Below, piece by piece: positions 54,763-63,709 of a stretch of 64,000 nt of DNA. The stretch lies in NCBI GenBank assembly GCA_964505385.1, contig CAZDIA010000011.1, positions 1 through 64,000 of the forward strand, written 5' to 3'. The notes under the pieces are model-generated. The model had not been told where the DNA came from, searched no databases, and saw only the letters and a list, made by a program, of their open reading frames with translations. Within the stretch, counting starts at the first letter, position 1. Each line of letters begins with the position of its first letter. Both the position numbers and the translations under genes were made by a program. Source of the DNA: SLJN01 sp964505385. Its GTDB lineage: Bacteria; Bacteroidota; Rhodothermia; Balneolales; Natronogracilivirgulaceae.

Positions 54763-56562
54763 TTGAAAGACCTTTTTAAATTCAACCATTACTTTCGTAA
54801 GTACAAGTGGACGCTCTTGACGGGCGTGGTGTTTCTAACCATTGCCAATTTGTTTCTGGTTTGGATACCAATTTTTGTTCGTGAAACGATCGACAATATT
54901 GAACAAATCACTTCAGATGTAGATCGTGAGCTGCAAGGCGTTTTTGAAATAATTTTTACTTCTGAAATTGGTGTGACACTCGCCACCTATGCCGGTTATA
55001 TTACAGCAGCCGCATTACTCTATGGTATTCTGCTGTTTTTGACGCGGCAAACTCTGATCGTCACCTCAAGAAAAATTGAATACGATATACGAAATAAAGT
55101 ATTCAACCATCTTCAGAAGCTGCCACAGGAGTATTTCAGCAAAAACCGAAGCGGAGATATTTATACCAGGACAACCGAGGATATAGTTCGCCTTCGGGAA
55201 TATTTCGGTCCGGCATTTATGTATATGGTTAATACGTTTTCCAGGGCCGGTATCATCATCGCAATTATGCTGATGGTAAATCCTCAGTTAACTATGTGGG
55301 CGCTGCTTCCACTGCCATTTTTAACAGCATTTGCCTACTGGGTTAGCGGATTTATCCATAAGCGGTCACATCAAATTCAAAAACAATATGCCCGGCTGGC
55401 CGGACTGGTTCAGGAAGCGTATTCCGGTAACAGGATGATTAAAGCATTCAACCGTGAAGAATATGAGGAAGGCCGGTTTGATCGTGAAAATGTTACCTAC
55501 CGGAAAGAAAAGCTTAAACTTGATTTGATTGAATCTCTGTTTCATCCCAGTTTAAATTTTCTTATTGGTTTTTCAATAATTCTTGTAATTTGGCAGGGTG
55601 GACTGATGGAAATTGCGGGGCTGATTACGGTAGGAAATATTACCGAATTTGTCATTTATGTCACGTATCTGACCTGGCCGGTGGCATCTTTGGGATACAC
55701 CCTTAACCTGTTGCAACGCTCAGCTGCTTCAGCTTCACGTGTGCTCGCTTTGCTTAATGAACCTGAATTTAAAGACGTGGATCCTGAACATAGCATTACG
55801 GCACCTGAAAAGGTGGAAGAAATCACTTTTGAGCATGTAAGTTTTACCTATCCGGGAGCTGACAAAGAATCTCTCGAGGATGTTTCGCTGAAGATTAACA
55901 AAGGCGAAACCGTTGGGATTGTGGGGCGTACCGGCAGCGGAAAATCAACGCTTGTGCAGTTGATTCCGCGATTATATGATCCTGAAAAAGGTGTGATCAA
56001 AATTAATGGCATTGATATCCGGAAGATTCCGGTGGAACAATTAAGAGATAAAATTGGTTACGTACCACAGGATATTTTCCTGTTTTCAGATACCATCGGC
56101 CAAAACATAGCGTTTGGACATTTGAAGGCCAATAATGGCGAGATTGAGCGCGCAGCCCAACAGGCTGCAGTGCTCGAAAATATTCAGGACTTTGACAAGA
56201 AATTTGAAACGATTCTGGGGGAACGAGGGATTACTCTTTCCGGCGGGCAAAAACAGCGAACTTCCATCGCCCGGGCGTTAATACGAAACCCGGAGATTCT
56301 GATTCTTGATGATTCGCTAAGTGCCGTAGATACCGAAACCGAAAATGATATCGTTCATCATTTACAACATGGACTGTCCGATAGCATAAAACTTATTATC
56401 AGTCATCGAATTTCTACTATCCGGAATGCCGACAAAATTTATGTACTGCAAGATGGAAAAATCGTAGAAAAAGGTACACATGATGAACTCCTGAAAAAAG
56501 ATGGTGCCTATGCTGCCATGCACCGTAAACAAGTAATTGAACAGGAACTGCAACAACTATAA
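54763..56562 (+). CDS. ABC exporter half with degenerate Walker B (heterodimer partner 1)
   Basis: A 599-residue half-transporter with a TTG start: six spans (about 15-325), then a nucleotide-binding domain. It has Walker A GRTGSGKST, signature LSGGQ near residue 493 and the H-loop SHRIST. Walker B is ILILDDSLSAVDTE: Asp516 is normal, but the catalytic Glu is Asp517. This is the sign of a degenerate site in asymmetric heterodimeric exporters such as TM287/288. The partner is the gene at 57858. The substrate is unknown. Confidence 0.92.
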   Translation: MKDLFKFNHYFRKYKWTLLTGVVFLTIANLFLVWIPIFVRETIDNIEQITSDVDRELQGVFEIIFTSEIGVTLATYAGYITAAALLYGILLFLTRQTLIVTSRKIEYDIRNKVFNHLQKLPQEYFSKNRSGDIYTRTTEDIVRLREYFGPAFMYMVNTFSRAGIIIAIMLMVNPQLTMWALLPLPFLTAFAYWVSGFIHKRSHQIQKQYARLAGLVQEAYSGNRMIKAFNREEYEEGRFDRENVTYRKEKLKLDLIESLFHPSLNFLIGFSIILVIWQGGLMEIAGLITVGNITEFVIYVTYLTWPVASLGYTLNLLQRSAASASRVLALLNEPEFKDVDPEHSITAPEKVEEITFEHVSFTYPGADKESLEDVSLKINKGETVGIVGRTGSGKSTLVQLIPRLYDPEKGVIKINGIDIRKIPVEQLRDKIGYVPQDIFLFSDTIGQNIAFGHLKANNGEIERAAQQAAVLENIQDFDKKFETILGERGITLSGGQKQRTSIARALIRNPEILILDDSLSAVDTETENDIVHHLQHGLSDSIKLIISHRISTIRNADKIYVLQDGKIVEKGTHDELLKKDGAYAAMHRKQVIEQELQQL

Positions 56563-56580
56563 ACAACCAAAAATCAGGAT

Positions 56581-56603
56581 TTATCTGCCTGAAAAGCAGA
56601 TAA
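56581..56603. repeat. Hairpin between ABC exporter half and rnz
   Basis: TTATCTGC and GCAGATAA are perfect 8-bp arms around a 7-base loop. No T tract follows, so it is not a standard terminator. It lies just before the rnz Shine-Dalgarno site and might affect mRNA stability. Confidence 0.5.
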
Positions 56604-56629
56604 GGCCAAAAATAAAATAAAGGAGAGTT

Positions 56630-57877
56630 ATGGTTATAATGCCTCTGGGTGTTGCTTCGGCAACTCCAACATCAACACGACATCTTCCTTCGGTAGCCGT
56701 TTGGCGCGAAGGCAGAACTTTTTTGTTTGATTGTGGCGAAAATACACAAATGCGAATGCTTCAGGCCGGAATGAAGAGGTCTAAAATTGACTACATCTTC
56801 ATCTCGCATTTGGATGGTGATCACTTTCACGGGCTGATGGGTCTGCTCAACACGTTTCAACTGCAAAGGCGTGAGAAAAAACTTACGATTATAGGCCCGG
56901 AACGTCTGGATGAATTTGTGAAAACATTACTCGATATCACTGGTATAGAACCTACTTTTGAGATCGAATACAAACTTATCAAAGATGATCTTGAACACGA
57001 TATTATCCTTGATGAACCTGAGTTTTTTGTGGAAGCGCGTCCGCTTAAACATACGCGATTCTGCATTGGATACAGGCTTCAGGAAAAAGACAAGCCCGGG
57101 AAAGTAGATGCTGAGAAAGCAGAAGAGATGGGAATCACCGAAGATTCTCAGTATAAAGAACTGAAAGCGGGCAATGATGTAACGCTGGATGATGGAAGCG
57201 TGGTAAAATCCGCAGACATAGTTGGAGAACCGCGTGAAGGGCATAGCTTCACATACATCACCGATACCGTTTTCTGTGAAAATGCAATCCGGCTTGCCGA
57301 AAAAGCAACGGTGCTGTATCACGAGGCGACTTTCGGGCAAAACCTGAAAGATAAAGCCAAGGAAACCGGGCACAGCACTGCGCAGGATGCGGCAGTAGTA
57401 GCTAAAACCGCGGATGTTAAACGGCTGGTGATCACACATTTTTCAGCGCGATATACCAATCAGTTTGTACTGCTTAAAGAAGCGCGCAATATTTTTGAAG
57501 ACACCTGGCTGGCTACCGAGTTGAGACCAATCATGACTGATCCGGATCAAGAGAAAGGCATCTTCCGTCCGAGAGTTGAATTGATTGATCTCAAGCAAAA
57601 ACCAAAAACCAGAAAAAAACCGGTTAGCAAGAGCGGGAGAAAGTTCAAAAAAAGAATTCCCTCAAAAGGTCGCGGAAAGAAATATCAAAAAGCGCGGGGC
57701 GGTTCATCCCGAGGCCCTCGTCCATCTGAACGGGACAGGAAAGACAAAGACCGGGATTACAAACGCAGAGAGGCTCCCGATAAGGCAAAACGCGATGACA
57801 GGGGTAAATCAGGTAAGTCAAAGCGACCGATTCCCATAACGCCGCGTACTCCGTTTGATGACATCGACCGACTCTAA
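56630..57877 (+). CDS. rnz: Ribonuclease Z with basic C-terminal tail
   Basis: Metallo-beta-lactamase endonuclease that trims tRNA 3' ends. The 415 residues include the family N-terminus LGVASATPTSTRHLPSVAV. The metal motif is SHLDGDHFHGLMG, in which the usual second His of HxHxDH is Asp. Other ligand regions are TYITDTVF, YHEATF, TGHSTAQDAA and VITHFSARY. From about residue 322 a Lys/Arg-rich tail of some 90 residues follows, absent from typical RNase Z. An AGGAGAG site gives a firm start. The gene lies between two ABC exporter halves and overlaps the second by 20 bases. Confidence 0.88.
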   Translation: MVIMPLGVASATPTSTRHLPSVAVWREGRTFLFDCGENTQMRMLQAGMKRSKIDYIFISHLDGDHFHGLMGLLNTFQLQRREKKLTIIGPERLDEFVKTLLDITGIEPTFEIEYKLIKDDLEHDIILDEPEFFVEARPLKHTRFCIGYRLQEKDKPGKVDAEKAEEMGITEDSQYKELKAGNDVTLDDGSVVKSADIVGEPREGHSFTYITDTVFCENAIRLAEKATVLYHEATFGQNLKDKAKETGHSTAQDAAVVAKTADVKRLVITHFSARYTNQFVLLKEARNIFEDTWLATELRPIMTDPDQEKGIFRPRVELIDLKQKPKTRKKPVSKSGRKFKKRIPSKGRGKKYQKARGGSSRGPRPSERDRKDKDRDYKRREAPDKAKRDDRGKSGKSKRPIPITPRTPFDDIDRL

Positions 57878-59690
57878 ACCAAAATCAAAAGATGATCAAA
57901 AGGCCGGTGCCGATACTAAGGCGCAGGCCGTTGATTCGGGGCTTATCAAGAGGTTATGGCGCTTTGTGCGGCCATTCCGATGGTTGCTGCTTCTTGCACT
58001 CGTCCTTACCCTCCTGGTAACCTTCCTGGGACCATTACGTCCGTACATCACACAGGTGGCCGTCGACGATTATATCACTCCCGGAGATATGGAGGGGCTG
58101 ATTTGGATAATCGGCGTTTATATAACAGTGCTCATCTTCGAGACTCTGTTCATGATCGCGATGACGTACACTACCCGGTGGGTCGGTCAGAATACTCTGT
58201 ATGATTTACGCACAGCTGTATTTAATAAAATCAACAACCTCCACACCAGCTATTTTGATAAAAATCCGATCGGCCGGTTAATTACCCGTACGACCAGCGA
58301 CATCGAAGCACTTAGCGAGCTGTTATCTTCCGGGGTGGTAAATATCATCGGAGATTTATTTCGGATTGTATTCATCATGGGATTCATGCTCAGCATGAGT
58401 GTTGAGCTGTCATTGGTTACCTTCCTTACGATTCCCGTGTTGGTTTACGCTACATTGTGGTTCAAAGCCAAAGTGAGAGTCGCCTTTTTGGATGTGCGGG
58501 ATCAAATTGCCAGACTGCATTCTTTTATTCAAGAGCACATAAACGGGATGAGCGTAGTTCAGCTCTTTAACCGGCAGGAAAAAGAAGCTGAGCGGTTTGA
58601 TCAAGTTAATGAGAGTCACAAAAAGGCATATGTAAAAACCATATTCTACTTTTCAGTTTTCTGGCCTCTTGTTGAGGTTCTTGCCAGTGTGGCTATGGCT
58701 CTGGTGGTATGGTATGGTGGTGCTCAACTGCTTGCGGGAGATGTAACCTTCGGAATATTACTTGCTTTTGTTCAATATGTGCGGCAGTTTTTTATGCCGA
58801 TCAGGGATTTGTCTGAGAAATTTAACACGTTGCAAAGCGCGCTTGCAGCATCAGAGAGAATCTTTTCCGTGATGGATGAACCTAATCAGATTCAGGATCC
58901 GCCCGAACCGGTAAAACCAGCGCACCGCAATGGTGAGATTGAGTTTGAGAATGTATGGTTCCGGTATAATGAAAATGAAGACTATGTCATCAAAGATTTA
59001 AATATGAAAATCGCCCCCGGCGAGGTGGCTGCGATTGTAGGCGCAACCGGAGCCGGTAAAACTACGATCATAAATCTGGTTACCCGGTTTTATGATATTC
59101 AGCACGGGTCCATCAAGGTTGATGGTGTGGATATCAGGGATATGGAGCTGAAAGAACTGCGAGAGCGTTTTGCGCTGGTAATGCAGGATCATGCGCTGTT
59201 TTCAGGTACGGTTATGGAGAACATAACACTTGGAAATCCGAAGATTTCACATGATTCCGTCAAAGAGGCGGCGAGGATGATACAGGCGGATCAATTCATC
59301 CAAAAACTTCCTGGTGGGTATGATTATGAACTTCGCGAACGCGGAGCATCACTTTCCATGGGGCAGCGACAACTAATCTGTTTTGTTCGTGCCATGGTTT
59401 ATGATCCGGATATTTTAATATTGGACGAAGCAACTTCAAATGTCGATACTGAGACCGAGCAGCTGATTACTCAGTCACTTAATCACTTAATGCAACAACG
59501 AACATGTATCGTGATAGCCCATCGCCTGTCAACAATACGCCATGCTGATAGCATTATCGTGATGCATAAAGGCAGAATTCGCGAGCGGGGTACCCACAAT
59601 GATCTCCTTCTGGTAGATGATGGGATCTACAAAAAACTGTATGAAATGCAGTACAGAGAGCAGGCACTTACTACCGAGGCGGGGAAGTAG
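57858..59690 (+). CDS. ABC exporter half with canonical Walker B (heterodimer partner 2)
   Basis: A 610-residue half-transporter with six spans and a nucleotide-binding domain. Walker A is GATGAGKTT, Walker B is ILILDEATSNVDTE with Asp523 and catalytic Glu524, and the H-loop is AHRLST. The signature is LSMGQ (from residue 499), a departure from LSGGQ. In an asymmetric dimer this altered signature would face the degenerate Walker B of the 54763 protein, making one inactive site. I use ATG at 57858 rather than the adjacent TTG. Confidence 0.92.
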   Translation: MTSTDSKPKSKDDQKAGADTKAQAVDSGLIKRLWRFVRPFRWLLLLALVLTLLVTFLGPLRPYITQVAVDDYITPGDMEGLIWIIGVYITVLIFETLFMIAMTYTTRWVGQNTLYDLRTAVFNKINNLHTSYFDKNPIGRLITRTTSDIEALSELLSSGVVNIIGDLFRIVFIMGFMLSMSVELSLVTFLTIPVLVYATLWFKAKVRVAFLDVRDQIARLHSFIQEHINGMSVVQLFNRQEKEAERFDQVNESHKKAYVKTIFYFSVFWPLVEVLASVAMALVVWYGGAQLLAGDVTFGILLAFVQYVRQFFMPIRDLSEKFNTLQSALAASERIFSVMDEPNQIQDPPEPVKPAHRNGEIEFENVWFRYNENEDYVIKDLNMKIAPGEVAAIVGATGAGKTTIINLVTRFYDIQHGSIKVDGVDIRDMELKELRERFALVMQDHALFSGTVMENITLGNPKISHDSVKEAARMIQADQFIQKLPGGYDYELRERGASLSMGQRQLICFVRAMVYDPDILILDEATSNVDTETEQLITQSLNHLMQQRTCIVIAHRLSTIRHADSIIVMHKGRIRERGTHNDLLLVDDGIYKKLYEMQYREQALTTEAGK

Positions 59691-59696
59691 AAAAGC

Positions 59697-60056
59697 TTAT
59701 TCCTCTCCGCGGTAAACACAACCTGATGTGCAGGTTTCAGCTACTTCCACGCAAGATAATTCAGGTAGATCAGGTTTTAACCGGTTCCAGATCCATTTGG
59801 CAAGATTCTCGCTTGTAGGGTTTTCAAGCCCTTCGACTTCGTTGAGATACCTGTGATCAAGCTTCTGGTAAAGCGGGGAAAATGCTTCCTTTAAATCGGC
59901 AAAATCCATTATCCATCCGATTTTCTCATCAATGGGACCCTGAACAAATAGCTTAACCCGGTAGCTGTGACCGTGAAGACGATAACATTTATGATCTTTC
60001 GGAACATTGGGAAGATGATGAGCGGCTTCAAATTTGAATTCTTTGTAAATCTCCAT
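59697..60056 (-). CDS. queD: 6-carboxytetrahydropterin synthase (QueD/PTPS family)
   Basis: Converts dihydroneopterin triphosphate to 6-carboxytetrahydropterin in queuosine/7-deazaguanine synthesis. The 119 residues carry the zinc His residues (His13, His28, His30) and the catalytic Cys24 in CYRLHGHSY, which is the CxxxHGH pattern of QueD. LDHRYLN and NPTSENLA follow the family. Its stop is six bases from the convergent ABC exporter stop. No queC, queE or queF is adjacent. Confidence 0.92.
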   Translation of the reverse strand: MEIYKEFKFEAAHHLPNVPKDHKCYRLHGHSYRVKLFVQGPIDEKIGWIMDFADLKEAFSPLYQKLDHRYLNEVEGLENPTSENLAKWIWNRLKPDLPELSCVEVAETCTSGCVYRGEE

Positions 60057-60234
60057 AACGTTTACGGCAAAATAAATTACTAATGTTTTGATGACAAGGT
60101 AATCAGGGATGTCACTAAGGACAAGATGTTTTAGCTTCGAAAAATATGTTATGATACAACGGTTAATTGTTATCAGAACTAATGTGCAATTTTTAGTATT
60201 ATCCCGAATCAGATTTTGACTAATCCCGAATTAA

Positions 60235-61260
60235 ATGAAAGCTGTTACGATCACCAGAGCTGGTGCTCCGGAAGTTCTTAAAATAAAGGAGTATCCCGAA
60301 CCAAAAACCGGGCCTGATGAAGTGAAAATCCAGGTTAATGCGGCTGGTATTAACTACGCGGATATCCTTGCACGCAAAGGCTTGTATCCGGATGCCCCCA
60401 AACTCCCGACAGTTGTTGGATATGAAGTTGCCGGTAAAATTAGTGAAACCGGCAGTAATGTGGACCAGTTTCAAGCAGGAGACCGGGTGGTTGCCGTAAC
60501 CCGTTTTGGTGGATATTCAGATACGGTTGTAGTAAATACCAGCCAGGTTTTTCATATTCCGGATAAGCTGGCGGATGCACAGGCAGCAGCAATCCCGGTA
60601 AATTATTTTACAGCCATGCTGGTTGTGGAGATGAGTGCACTGCAGAAAGATGAAACTGTTCTGATTCACAATGCCGGTGGCGGAGTGGGACTTGCTTTGA
60701 TTGATATTGCAGGCAAATTGGGTGCCCGAATTTTGGGTACTGCATCAGAGGCAAAGCACGAGCGCCTTAAAGAAAGAGGAGTTGATGAAACCATAGACTA
60801 TCGTTCCCAAGACTGGAAAAAAGAGCTGATGAAACTTACAGCCGGTAAAGGTGCTGATGTGATTTTTGATCCGCTTGGAGGTGCTAACTGGAAGAAAAGT
60901 TTTTCAGCATTGCGCCCAACCGGGCGCCTTGGTTTCTTCGGTGTTTCTGATGTAACGATATCAAATTTATTCGGCCAACTTAAGTATCTTTCATTATTGC
61001 GCTCGATGCCGTTTTTCACTCCGGTTCAACTGATGAATCAGAATAAAGGCGTATTTGGTGTAAATCTGGCTCATCTTTGGAACGAATCAGATAAAATGCG
61101 AAGCTTTATTGAACGGCTGATTCAGGGAGTGGAAAGCGGCTGGGTACGTCCTCATTTGGATGCGGCGTTTACATTTTCCGAAGCTGCGGAAGCTCATAAA
61201 TACATAGAGGACCGAAAGAATTTCGGCAAGGTGATTTTGGTACCGGGGAATACCCGGTAA
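60235..61260 (+). CDS. Zinc-independent MDR oxidoreductase, quinone reductase-like
   Basis: A 341-residue medium-chain dehydrogenase/reductase. The N-terminal GroES-like domain has GINYADILARKGLYP and VVGYEVAGKI. The Rossmann domain has HNAGGGVGLALIDIAGKLGA. The catalytic zinc Cys/His set is absent, so it fits the NADPH:quinone oxidoreductase or synaptic vesicle VAT-1-like branch. The electron acceptor is not known. It ends three bases before the convergent DUF5777 stop. Confidence 0.9.
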   Translation: MKAVTITRAGAPEVLKIKEYPEPKTGPDEVKIQVNAAGINYADILARKGLYPDAPKLPTVVGYEVAGKISETGSNVDQFQAGDRVVAVTRFGGYSDTVVVNTSQVFHIPDKLADAQAAAIPVNYFTAMLVVEMSALQKDETVLIHNAGGGVGLALIDIAGKLGARILGTASEAKHERLKERGVDETIDYRSQDWKKELMKLTAGKGADVIFDPLGGANWKKSFSALRPTGRLGFFGVSDVTISNLFGQLKYLSLLRSMPFFTPVQLMNQNKGVFGVNLAHLWNESDKMRSFIERLIQGVESGWVRPHLDAAFTFSEAAEAHKYIEDRKNFGKVILVPGNTR

Positions 61261-61263
61261 AGC

Positions 61264-62103
61264 TTAAAAAAGCTCTCTTTGGAGGTTGAAACCTATACGA
61301 ATATCTCCTTCCCAGAACCGGTCATTATTATTTGCCATAATATACTGTTCATTATGCCATTGGGTTGCAGATAGAAAAACCTGGTAAATGATCACACCAC
61401 CGTCAATGTGGATACCTAAGCCCAAATTGTCACTGGTATCCTCGTTTCTTGTACCTATGACGGGCAGATATTCCACACTGGCCGCGATCTCATCGGTGAG
61501 CAGATATTTCGCTGATAGGCCTGCGCCAAATAATTGAGAATTATTTACGCTACCGTCTAAATAATTATAATGGGCATACATCGGAGAGGCCTGTAGACGG
61601 AAATTGCCGAATGAATAAGCTAACATCAAAGACGTCAGGTAGGTAGACCGCTCCGTGAAGTTGCGATCTATACCGCTTCGGGTATCTATTCCCGTGCTGA
61701 TACGTAATGCAGTTTCCAATGGAAAGGCGTCGAACTGAGACTGCTTAGTGAGGGTATACTTAGAATGAATATCAACTACATTCTGAAATCCCATTCTGCC
61801 TATGCCTGCAGAAAGTCTTTCGGTGATACCATATTCAATACCGATTCGGGTATGAGCCCCTTGATCGACGCCGAAAAATGTATCGATTCCACCATCGAGC
61901 ATACCGAAGGTATGCCTGACCGACAATCTCAACATACCCGGTTCCTCACGAAAGACAGATGCGGTATTTATATTACTGTTTGCCCAGAATATATTTTCCG
62001 AATTTTCAGTTGAATCGCTCTCCGAATTCATACCCGCGGCGGATAAAAAAGGAAATGCTGTGATGAGAATTAGTGCCAAACAAAATAAGGCAGATCGGTA
62101 CAT
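61264..62103 (-). CDS. DUF5777 beta-barrel protein
   Basis: A 279-residue secreted protein with signal peptide over residues 1-23. The mature part shows many amphipathic beta strands (GMLRLSVRHTFGML, TRIGIEYGITERLSAGIGRM), fitting the DUF5777 outer-membrane barrel family. It is third in the minus-strand order Rieske-YceI-DUF5777 and probably in that operon, 106 bases after the YceI gene. Function unknown. Confidence 0.85.
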   Translation of the reverse strand: MYRSALFCLALILITAFPFLSAAGMNSESDSTENSENIFWANSNINTASVFREEPGMLRLSVRHTFGMLDGGIDTFFGVDQGAHTRIGIEYGITERLSAGIGRMGFQNVVDIHSKYTLTKQSQFDAFPLETALRISTGIDTRSGIDRNFTERSTYLTSLMLAYSFGNFRLQASPMYAHYNYLDGSVNNSQLFGAGLSAKYLLTDEIAASVEYLPVIGTRNEDTSDNLGLGIHIDGGVIIYQVFLSATQWHNEQYIMANNNDRFWEGDIRIGFNLQRELF

Positions 62104-62209
62104 AGTGCAGGATTTATATGATTTTTTGTGCTTGGTTTTTAATGAACTTCAGCTAAGCCGTCAATTTCGTCAAAAAAACATATTTAAACAGCTATAGTTA
62201 TATCAGAAC

Positions 62210-62803
62210 TCATCGTGTGAGAGTAACTTCGTAATTGACTTTCAATTCGTCTCTCGCCCGGACGGCTCCCAGAAAAGCGGTGGGGGGATCAATGTCGAAA
62301 TCCGTCATTTTCATTTCGTATTCTCCGATTATTCGAAATGTGGAATCACTTGTCTTTTGCATGGTAGCAGAAAGTACAATGTTTTGTGTCACCCCCGCTA
62401 CAGATAAATCCCCGGCAGCTTCTACTACATACTGACTATTATTTTCTTCAAAACTTTTGATCTCCGACAATTCATAACTAATCTCGGGATGATCTTCCTT
62501 TCTAAGATACTCATGTATGCTTGAGGTCTCCCGACTGTTTCCTGAATCGATTGCTTCTACCGGAATTGTGAAATAAAATCGCTCGAAATCCAGTGAAGTA
62601 TCCGTGAATTCCTGAAGGATGATGTCGGTTTCTCCGATTTTAGTTTCAGCATCCCAGCTTTGGATATTGGTGCTGCCGCTGAGCTTTATCTCCGTTTGAT
62701 CATCTACAAAAGAGTACGTTTCCTGTGACCAACCCGCTTCTACCGCCAAAGTTGATACAATAATCCCCGAGAGCAAACTTGCGTATACATGAGTATGTGG
62801 CAT
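62210..62803 (-). CDS. YceI-family periplasmic protein
   Basis: A 197-residue YceI-like lipocalin-fold protein with a signal peptide over about residues 1-27. Typical segments are KLSGSTNIQSWDAET, RFYFTIPVEAIDSGN and ISYELSEIKSFEE. YceI proteins bind polyisoprenoid lipids, including isoprenoid quinones in some cases. It follows the Rieske gene by 15 bases, so a link to quinone or electron transfer is plausible but not shown. Confidence 0.9.
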   Translation of the reverse strand: MPHTHVYASLLSGIIVSTLAVEAGWSQETYSFVDDQTEIKLSGSTNIQSWDAETKIGETDIILQEFTDTSLDFERFYFTIPVEAIDSGNSRETSSIHEYLRKEDHPEISYELSEIKSFEENNSQYVVEAAGDLSVAGVTQNIVLSATMQKTSDSTFRIIGEYEMKMTDFDIDPPTAFLGAVRARDELKVNYEVTLTR

Positions 62804-62818
62804 AATTCCGAAATTAAA

Positions 62819-63298
62819 TTAGCTAAGTATAACTGTTAGTTCGTTATTCTCACGAGTCGTTTCGTATTCCGTAAGGTCTTCGGTGGCCGGACTTTCAATT
62901 ACCTGACCGGTAGTATCGAATCTGGAGCCGTGACAGGTGCAATGAAAGGTACCATCTTCAAATTCCCAGTCCTGCCTGCAACCTTGATGTGGACACTCAT
63001 CGGAAAATGCTCGTATTTTTTCTCCGTCCACGTTAACCAGCAAGAGTTGCTGATCACCGACATGTTTCCACGCAAGTTCCTCTTTCAGTTCCTCAAAAGA
63101 CTCGCTGTTCAGGTTAATGGTGACGGTACCGTTTTCTTCTACAATGTCATCGCGATCATCATCTTCTGTCGCGTCGGTTACATCACAGGAAGTTAATTTG
63201 ATCCCGAGAAACGAAATCAACGTGGCGGATCCGACTGTCCTCAGAAACTTTTTGCGATCAATGGGCTTCTCGAAGTGTTGTTCGATATATGTACTCAT
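62819..63298 (-). CDS. Rieske [2Fe-2S] lipoprotein
   Basis: A 159-residue single-domain Rieske protein. The cluster ligands are Cys102 and His104 in CPHQGC and Cys120 and His123 in CTCH; Cys107 and Cys122 can form the disulfide typical of high-potential Rieske proteins. The N-terminus (RKKFLRTVGSATLISFLG) resembles a Tat signal with KK instead of RR and ends in a lipobox-like KLTSC (Cys38). It is not beside a cytochrome b gene, so it is not a standard bc1 subunit. First gene of the three-gene cluster. Confidence 0.9.
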   Translation of the reverse strand: MSTYIEQHFEKPIDRKKFLRTVGSATLISFLGIKLTSCDVTDATEDDDRDDIVEENGTVTINLNSESFEELKEELAWKHVGDQQLLLVNVDGEKIRAFSDECPHQGCRQDWEFEDGTFHCTCHGSRFDTTGQVIESPATEDLTEYETTRENNELTVILS

Positions 63299-63709
63299 GT
63301 AGAGGACCTTATTAGGTGATTAGATTAGTGAGCGGTATTTAAGTGTTAACTAAGATAGGACAAAACATTTAGGCATAAATAAAAGTTCGCTGTTAATTCT
63401 ACTTAATTTTATGTTTGACTAAATCTGCTACTGAATGTATAGTGCGTGGATGCTACAGAATAGCTATTGATCAATGTCGGTATTTGTAGCGTTGATGATG
63501 TTATCATATAAAGCCATAGTTACTGAATTAATGATATTTTAATCCTAAGCTTTGGTCGGTGTAGTTCGCTTTTGCGGCATAAAAGTTCTGAAAATTGATC
63601 TGCTATAAATGGGAGCTCTACACTTTTTGTAGTCTAAATCAGAATACCAAATAAGGGAAAGATTCGCGTTAAAATTTATCCTAACGTAAGTACACTCAGC
63701 AGAATATAA
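63299..63709. other. Intergenic region upstream of the Rieske cluster
   Basis: No gene is seen in these 411 AT-rich bases. On the minus strand TATCTTAG (63350-63357) is one base from TAnnTTTG and 52 bases upstream of the Rieske ATG, so it could be the promoter. The rest is the 3' side of the partial methyltransferase gene; no terminator was found. Confidence 0.4.
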
